From Rhabdochlamydiaceae bacterium (lineage in GTDB: Bacteria; Chlamydiota; Chlamydiia; Chlamydiales; Rhabdochlamydiaceae): a stretch of 64,000 nt of DNA. The notes under the pieces were generated by a model. The model was not told the DNA's origin. It searched no databases and was given only the letters and a program-made list of their open reading frames with translations. Below, in pieces: positions 59,967 through 64,000 of this stretch (position 1 is its first letter; the number at the start of each line of letters is the position of its first letter). Where the stretch lies: the NCBI GenBank assembly GCA_019752555.1, contig JAIELY010000012.1:35834-99833 (forward strand). The letters are read 5' to 3'. The position numbers and the translations under genes were made by a program.

Positions 59967-60806
59967 ATGTTTACCTTACGCAGCAAGTATTGCATGGCTC
60001 TATTGCCCGCATTATTGTTAACGGCAAGTTCTTTGATTGCAGGCGAGGACAAAGAGAACTGCAATAAGAAGGATTCAACTAACTCGAACAGATTCTATAT
60101 AGGAGGATTTGGCGGAGAGCTATTCTCAAACACAGCTCACGTATCTCAAATGGGCACCGCGTTGTTTCAAACCGTTGAAGGTCCATTGGCTGTAGAGGCT
60201 CGAGGGTATACAAAAAAAGCAAGTCCTGGATTTGGAGGCGTACAACTTGGCTATGAGTGGTCAAAACGCATCGATAAATGCAGGCATTGGGCGCTTGCTC
60301 CCGGAGCTGAGATGGAAGGCTATTGGTATAGCCGTCACGTAAAGGGGCATCTCATGAACGCTACAGATACCGATAGATTGCCAGAACATGACTTTTTAGA
60401 TACCTTTCATATGAATGCCGGAGTGTACCTAGCCAATTTTGTATTGTCTCTAAATAACACATGGAAATTATCTCCTTATGTAGCAGCAGGAGTTGGCGCG
60501 TCACGCATGTCGCTTCGCAATGCAAAGTCCTTACAAGTCGCTCCCAAAGAGCCAGGAATCAACCATTTTAACTCAAGAACACACGACTCCTCTTGGGCAT
60601 TTGCAGCTCAAATAAAGGCAGGTCTTCGTTATAAACTTCGCTGGTTTCATGTTTTTGGAGAATATCGGTATTTGTTTGTAGATTTCAGTAATTATATTTT
60701 CGGTTCGACCGTATATCCTACACATGCACATACAACACCATGGAACGTTAAGTTCCAAAATATCCAATACAATGGCTTTGCTTTTGGAGTTCAGTTCGAC
60801 TTATAA
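59967..60806 (+). CDS. Outer-membrane beta-barrel protein
   Basis: A 279-residue protein with a strong ribosome site (CAGGAGGAAGAG), a signal peptide (YCMALLPALLLTASSLIAG) and beta-barrel strands (FYIGGFGGELFS, GFGGVQLGYEW, LSPYVAAGVGASRM, FHVFGEYRYLFVDFSNYIFG), ending AFGVQFDL. It resembles OmpA-like/Opa-like barrels. Followed by a perfect terminator. Confidence 0.82.
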   Translation: MFTLRSKYCMALLPALLLTASSLIAGEDKENCNKKDSTNSNRFYIGGFGGELFSNTAHVSQMGTALFQTVEGPLAVEARGYTKKASPGFGGVQLGYEWSKRIDKCRHWALAPGAEMEGYWYSRHVKGHLMNATDTDRLPEHDFLDTFHMNAGVYLANFVLSLNNTWKLSPYVAAGVGASRMSLRNAKSLQVAPKEPGINHFNSRTHDSSWAFAAQIKAGLRYKLRWFHVFGEYRYLFVDFSNYIFGSTVYPTHAHTTPWNVKFQNIQYNGFAFGVQFDL

Positions 60807-60813
60807 TCTGAAG

Positions 60814-60864
60814 CAACATCATCGCTAAATTCATGCCGAATGAGCGATGATGTTGTCCGTTTTT
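60814..60864 (+). terminator. Rho-independent terminator after OMP gene
   Basis: A perfect 13-bp stem caacatcatcgct/agcgatgatgttg with 16-base loop, followed by tccgttttt, eight bases after the stop at 60806. Confidence 0.88.
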
Positions 60865-60940
60865 AAAGCTAACTTAAAATTGAGTCTGAAATATTTTAAC
60901 GCTTTTCAAGCGCTTCTGATTCTCGCAACGTTTTGCCTAA

Positions 60941-60963
60941 GGATTTCTGGAAAACAACACTAG
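60941..60963. repeat. Dispersed repeat: second copy of the 23-bp arm
   Basis: Identical over 23 bases, in inverted orientation, to 29524-29546 of the inverted-repeat element. Only one arm is present here. It overlaps the stop codon of the histidine phosphatase gene (the TAG on the minus strand at 60960-60962 comes from ctag of the repeat). Confidence 0.65.
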
Positions 60964-61685
60964 GGACTCGTTAGCCCGCTTACCGCAACAACACGTGGAG
61001 CTCCTTCTCCAGAAACTTCGATCACACATACCGAGCAATTCTTAAGATCGAAACTGCGGTAACCGACCTCTATCCCTTGTTCTTTAAGAAGACCCATGAG
61101 AAGGGCCTTTTTTAAAGCTTTGTGGGTTGCTACAAGATAATTCCCATTCGGACGTTGTTCCACGAGAAATTCTCTAGCTCTTTCATAGACAGTTTGCAAG
61201 CTCTCAACTTCGGGATACACCTGATAAGCAAACTTTTCTTCCCAGCTCTTGTTGTGGGTATCTTGATTCGTTTTGGCAATTGTTTGTTTATATGCCACAT
61301 CGTCAACCCCTTCATCTCGGCCAAAATACTTTTCAATGACCCGGTCATCAATCGCAATAGCCATAGGCTCCATGTTCATTGCTTCTGTGCAAATAGAAAG
61401 AGTTTGTTGAGCGCGTATCAAAGAAGAGGAAAAACACTCCTTAACCTGCAAGCCAGCTTCAGCTAGCTGCTGCCCAAGGATCTGTGCTTGCAAACGCCCT
61501 TCGTGGGTTAAATCCACATCAACTGTTTGCCCGCCAACCTTCTTGTCTCGATTACTTGGAGTTTCACCATGCCGAACAACCACATAGCGAACAACCTCCT
61601 GTTTTTCTCCATTCTGCTGGAGGTAGTCATATGCATCCGGAAATTGAGGAAAAAGCATACTGATAACACTTAAAAAAACTGCCAT
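60960..61685 (-). CDS. Histidine phosphatase-family protein, probably exported
   Basis: A 241-residue phosphoglycerate-mutase-like enzyme: the catalytic RHGE at 38-41 (YVVVRHGETPSN), a second Arg in SSSLIRAQQTL, and the later His in LVATHKALKK. The N-terminal hydrophobic stretch (FLSVISMLFPQF) hints at an export signal. Substrate unknown. It is 13 bp after the small interrupted gene and probably in the same operon; its stop codon lies within a dispersed repeat. Confidence 0.83.
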   Translation of the reverse strand: MAVFLSVISMLFPQFPDAYDYLQQNGEKQEVVRYVVVRHGETPSNRDKKVGGQTVDVDLTHEGRLQAQILGQQLAEAGLQVKECFSSSLIRAQQTLSICTEAMNMEPMAIAIDDRVIEKYFGRDEGVDDVAYKQTIAKTNQDTHNKSWEEKFAYQVYPEVESLQTVYERAREFLVEQRPNGNYLVATHKALKKALLMGLLKEQGIEVGYRSFDLKNCSVCVIEVSGEGAPRVVAVSGLTSP

Positions 61686-61698
61686 AGACTCCCCCTTG

Positions 61699-62004
61699 TT
61701 AAATTGCTTCCAATTCTCTCACACTGCGGTCTAATAATGCATTGTAAGTCTGAGCATTCGTAAAAACAGGCAAATAATCCCATCTGATTCGACGTTTAGG
61801 ATATTGTTGCTTTACTCGGATGTCAACAGCTTTCCATTCATCCGTCATTTTTTGCACCAACTGCCCTTCTGCACAACCCCGAGCATTCCCCTTGAGATAA
61901 GGTCGGAAATTGTCCTTGCGCATTCTTCGGCTTGATTTCTTCCTACTTCAGATGGATCCGCATAACGCTGCAGCGCACATAAAAATTTTCATCATTTTTC
62001 CCAT
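61699..62004 (-). pseudogene. Small exported-protein gene interrupted by in-frame TGA
   Basis: An 18-codon ORF with an excellent ribosome site (AGGAG, 7 bases) encodes a signal-peptide-like start (MGKMMKIFMCAAALCGSI) and ends in TGA at 61948. The same frame then stays open for another 82 codons, from which a separate start at 61923 gives 74 residues (NFRPYLKGNARGCAEGQLVQ, RRIRWDYLPVF). A single TGA therefore splits what looks like one 101-residue exported protein. Family unrecognised. Nonsense mutation is the simplest reading; two short ORFs is the alternative. Confidence 0.5.
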
Positions 62005-62211
62005 GGCAAACTCCTAGTTTTGCGAAATTTCAACCTCTTGAGTTAAAAATCGCCAGCAAAGTCATAGTTATCACTCTATCGCAAATAATTATTTTATTAA
62101 AAAAATCAAAATATTATTTCTATTCAACTTTTAAAATTAAAAAATTATATAAATTGAACAAAAACACACGTTAATATATAATATTCAATAATAAAATAAA
62201 GGAGAAGCATT

Positions 62212-63585
62212 ATGGCAGCAACATCAAGTAGAGGGATAACAACACCATTCCGAAATTTATTAACTCCAGTTGCTAAATTAACAAATGTAACCCCCGGAGA
62301 CAAAAGGGTCTCTCTATCATTTAAAGTAGAAAAATTTAACGTATCTGGAGCGCGCGGAATCGGCCTGGCCATTAAAGACACATTAAAAAAAATCAATAAA
62401 CAGCTAGATCAAATGAGGAAGGAACATCCTGAAGCAGAAATTCCACCTCTTGGTTCCATTACTATTAATTTAGAATTAGATGGGAAATCAAAAAAAACTA
62501 AAGATAAATGCGCGCAATATTTATCGAGAGCGTTCCGTTTAGTTCCGAACCTCGTTGGAGCTAACTTCATCTGCAAAAATATGTACGATTCAGATGTTGC
62601 CAAAATCCTTGCCTCTTTGAAAACTCTAGAGACCCCTCCAACACATATTAGCTTAACTCGAGAAGGCGGTTTGGATGATCTTGGAAAAGCGAGCATAGCC
62701 GATCTAGGAAGCGCACTTGCTCAAGTTCCATTGCTGTCCCAATTGATCCTCCAGAGTTTGAACTTAAATGAAGAGCAGATACGTCAATTTGAAGAGATGA
62801 TGCAAGAAAACTCTTCTGTGCAAAGTCTTGAATTGAACAAATTAACAACCCAAGATCATTTACCGATTGACTTTACCACCATACTAAAAGTTAATAGCAC
62901 GCTAAATGAGCTAAAGATTATTTTAGGAGAACCTGAAACTGCAACGTCCGCAATCGAGTCCCTTGCCAGTACACACAGTTTAGAAATCTTAACCATCCTA
63001 GGAACCCCTATCTCGGATCTTGCCTCAGAAGCTCTTGAAATCGGCTTAGCAGCAAACACGTCGTTAAAATTGTTGCAACTGACAGGTTGTGGTTCGAGTG
63101 GTTTAGCGGACCATGCCATTAAAGGACTTAAAACCAATTCCTCTTTGGAAACGCTGCAGCTTGATTGTTCTGGAATTACAGATGCTCAAGTCTCCGTCCT
63201 CGTAGACTCCCTTTGCGTCAACAGATCTTTGAGAGTTCTTAATTTTGAAATGAACTTAATCGACGATGAAGGAGCGGCATTAATCGCTGAGTGGCTTAAA
63301 ACCAATCCTTGTTTAGAAAGACTCTCATTAGGACTAAACGAAATCCACAAGAAAGGCGCTCAAGCTCTTTTTTCTGCCCTGGCAGAGAATCATTCTCTCC
63401 GAACCCTCGATCTTTCAGGCAATCCTTGCACAGATGATGAATCCACAATAGAATCTCAAGCGCTTCTCAAAAAGGCTTTAGAAACGACGAATCACACATT
63501 GACAGCCGTTGATTCTGAATTTTGTGATGAAGAGATTCGCACACTTCTCGAAAGAAACGAAAAATCAGCAGTCTCTTACGGTTAA
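62212..63585 (+). CDS. Leucine-rich repeat protein, eukaryote-like
   Basis: A 457-residue protein with LRRs of the ribonuclease-inhibitor/NLR type from about residue 100: SLRVLNFEMNLIDDEGAALI, CLERLSLGLNEIHKKGAQAL, SLRTLDLSGNPCTDDES, with 28-residue spacing. The N terminus is Thr/Ser-rich. There is no signal peptide; AGGAGAA precedes the ATG in a very AT-rich leader. It is probably a host-directed effector delivered by type III secretion. Confidence 0.82.
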   Translation: MAATSSRGITTPFRNLLTPVAKLTNVTPGDKRVSLSFKVEKFNVSGARGIGLAIKDTLKKINKQLDQMRKEHPEAEIPPLGSITINLELDGKSKKTKDKCAQYLSRAFRLVPNLVGANFICKNMYDSDVAKILASLKTLETPPTHISLTREGGLDDLGKASIADLGSALAQVPLLSQLILQSLNLNEEQIRQFEEMMQENSSVQSLELNKLTTQDHLPIDFTTILKVNSTLNELKIILGEPETATSAIESLASTHSLEILTILGTPISDLASEALEIGLAANTSLKLLQLTGCGSSGLADHAIKGLKTNSSLETLQLDCSGITDAQVSVLVDSLCVNRSLRVLNFEMNLIDDEGAALIAEWLKTNPCLERLSLGLNEIHKKGAQALFSALAENHSLRTLDLSGNPCTDDESTIESQALLKKALETTNHTLTAVDSEFCDEEIRTLLERNEKSAVSYG

Positions 63586-63760
63586 CCAGACCACGGATCG
63601 TTTACTTAAAACGTTTTGAAGCTAAACTGTCAGTGTACAATTCTTAACTAAAGTCATTTAGATCACATATTCTCTACAGCATGAAAAACTTAAAGAAGGA
63701 TCCATTCTGCCCCCCCTTTCTTACACTAGTCATAGTTGACTCATTTGCGCAATTTATGTA

Positions 63761-63789
63761 TTGACATCGTACCACTATAATGATACTAT
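63761..63789 (+). promoter_or_regulatory. Sigma-70-type promoter of the HTH gene
   Basis: TTGACA (63761-63766) and TACTAT (63784-63789) with exact 17-bp spacing, about 40 bp before the start at 63828. The gap 63586-63827 holds no gene. Confidence 0.7.
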
Positions 63790-63827
63790 GTTGATATATA
63801 GGTAAAAAAGGGAGCGAGGATGAAGCA

Positions 63828-64000
63828 ATGACCACCTATGAAGAGTTCTCTGAAAATAAAAAGCAAAAAAGACTTCTCAACAGAGAATACAGAGACCTTC
63901 TGATATCCGAACTCCTCCTTGCTGCTATGGAAGAGGATCATATTTCTGTTAGAAAGCTAGCCGCAGAAGCAGAGGTTTCCCCCACTATTGTTCAAAGCCT
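63828..64000 (+). CDS. HTH-domain protein (HigA antitoxin-like), partial
   Basis: The 5' end of a gene cut by the window edge (57 codons). MTTYEEFSENKKQKRLLNRE is followed by LLISELLLAAMEEDHISVRK and LAAEAEVSPTIVQSL, the start of an XRE-type helix-turn-helix as in HigA-like antitoxins, often paired with a RelE-type toxin. GAGG lies eight bases upstream, overlapping a three-codon ORF (ATG AAG CAA TGA) that ends within the start codon. Confidence 0.6.
   Translation, partial: MTTYEEFSENKKQKRLLNREYRDLLISELLLAAMEEDHISVRKLAAEAEVSPTIVQS

Overview
The window most resembles a chromosome segment of an environmental (amoeba-associated) member of the Chlamydiae. This is inferred from the combination of a Lys-rich SWIB-domain protein, a Lys/Ala-rich histone-like protein, paralogous OppA-type binding proteins, a short ParE/ParC pair, several outer-membrane beta-barrels and eukaryote-like genes (LRR protein, Ser/Thr kinase-like protein, mitochondrial-carrier-like protein). 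Family or species cannot be fixed from the sequence alone. The bases look moderately AT-rich.

Layout. 1-13.7 kb is mostly chromosomal: a lipoprotein fragment, a dioxygenase/DUF2156 pair, two OppA proteins with a chlamydial-type unknown protein, an MFS transporter, a phosphodiesterase, SWIB, a Nudix protein behind an SD-masking hairpin, a dinD fragment, an AhpD-like protein, and a BlaI-type operator next to a frameshifted M56 peptidase. 13.73-25.80 kb is a 12-kb integrative island. It is bounded by direct repeats made of 3' halves of a tRNA-Pro and carries an integrase, an AlpA-like factor, replication-like genes, a Cas4-like/DEDD nuclease (DUF2779), a BsuBI/PstI-type restriction-modification pair, a second dinD remnant and an AlbA_2 (Schlafen-like) protein.

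25.8-35.4 kb holds an EamA permease, a Ppx/GppA-domain protein with a hydrophobic N-terminal region, a 2OG oxygenase, a three-repeat mitochondrial-carrier protein, a cyclase-family hydrolase, a secreted nuclease, a methyltransferase and an unknown 543-residue protein. 35.4-40.6 kb is a tight minus-strand signalling operon: sensor kinase, receiver, receiver-adenylate cyclase and periplasmic binding protein. It could turn a periplasmic ligand into a phosphorelay and cAMP signal.

40.8-43.4 kb is a polymorphic-toxin locus: a Sec-exported TPR protein with a toxin-50-like tip, followed by a chimeric immunity gene made of two immunity domains separated by a fossil toxin tail. 43.5-47.2 kb is parE-parC. 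47.4-64 kb contains a kinase-like protein, cupin, histone-like protein, M1 aminopeptidase, YVTN beta-propeller, three outer-membrane proteins, alcohol dehydrogenase, a lipid hydroxylase/HTTM-DCC pair, a histidine phosphatase, a small exported gene cut by an in-frame TGA, an LRR protein and the start of an HTH (antitoxin-like) gene with a good promoter.

All functional statements are read by eye from the translations; no database search was run.
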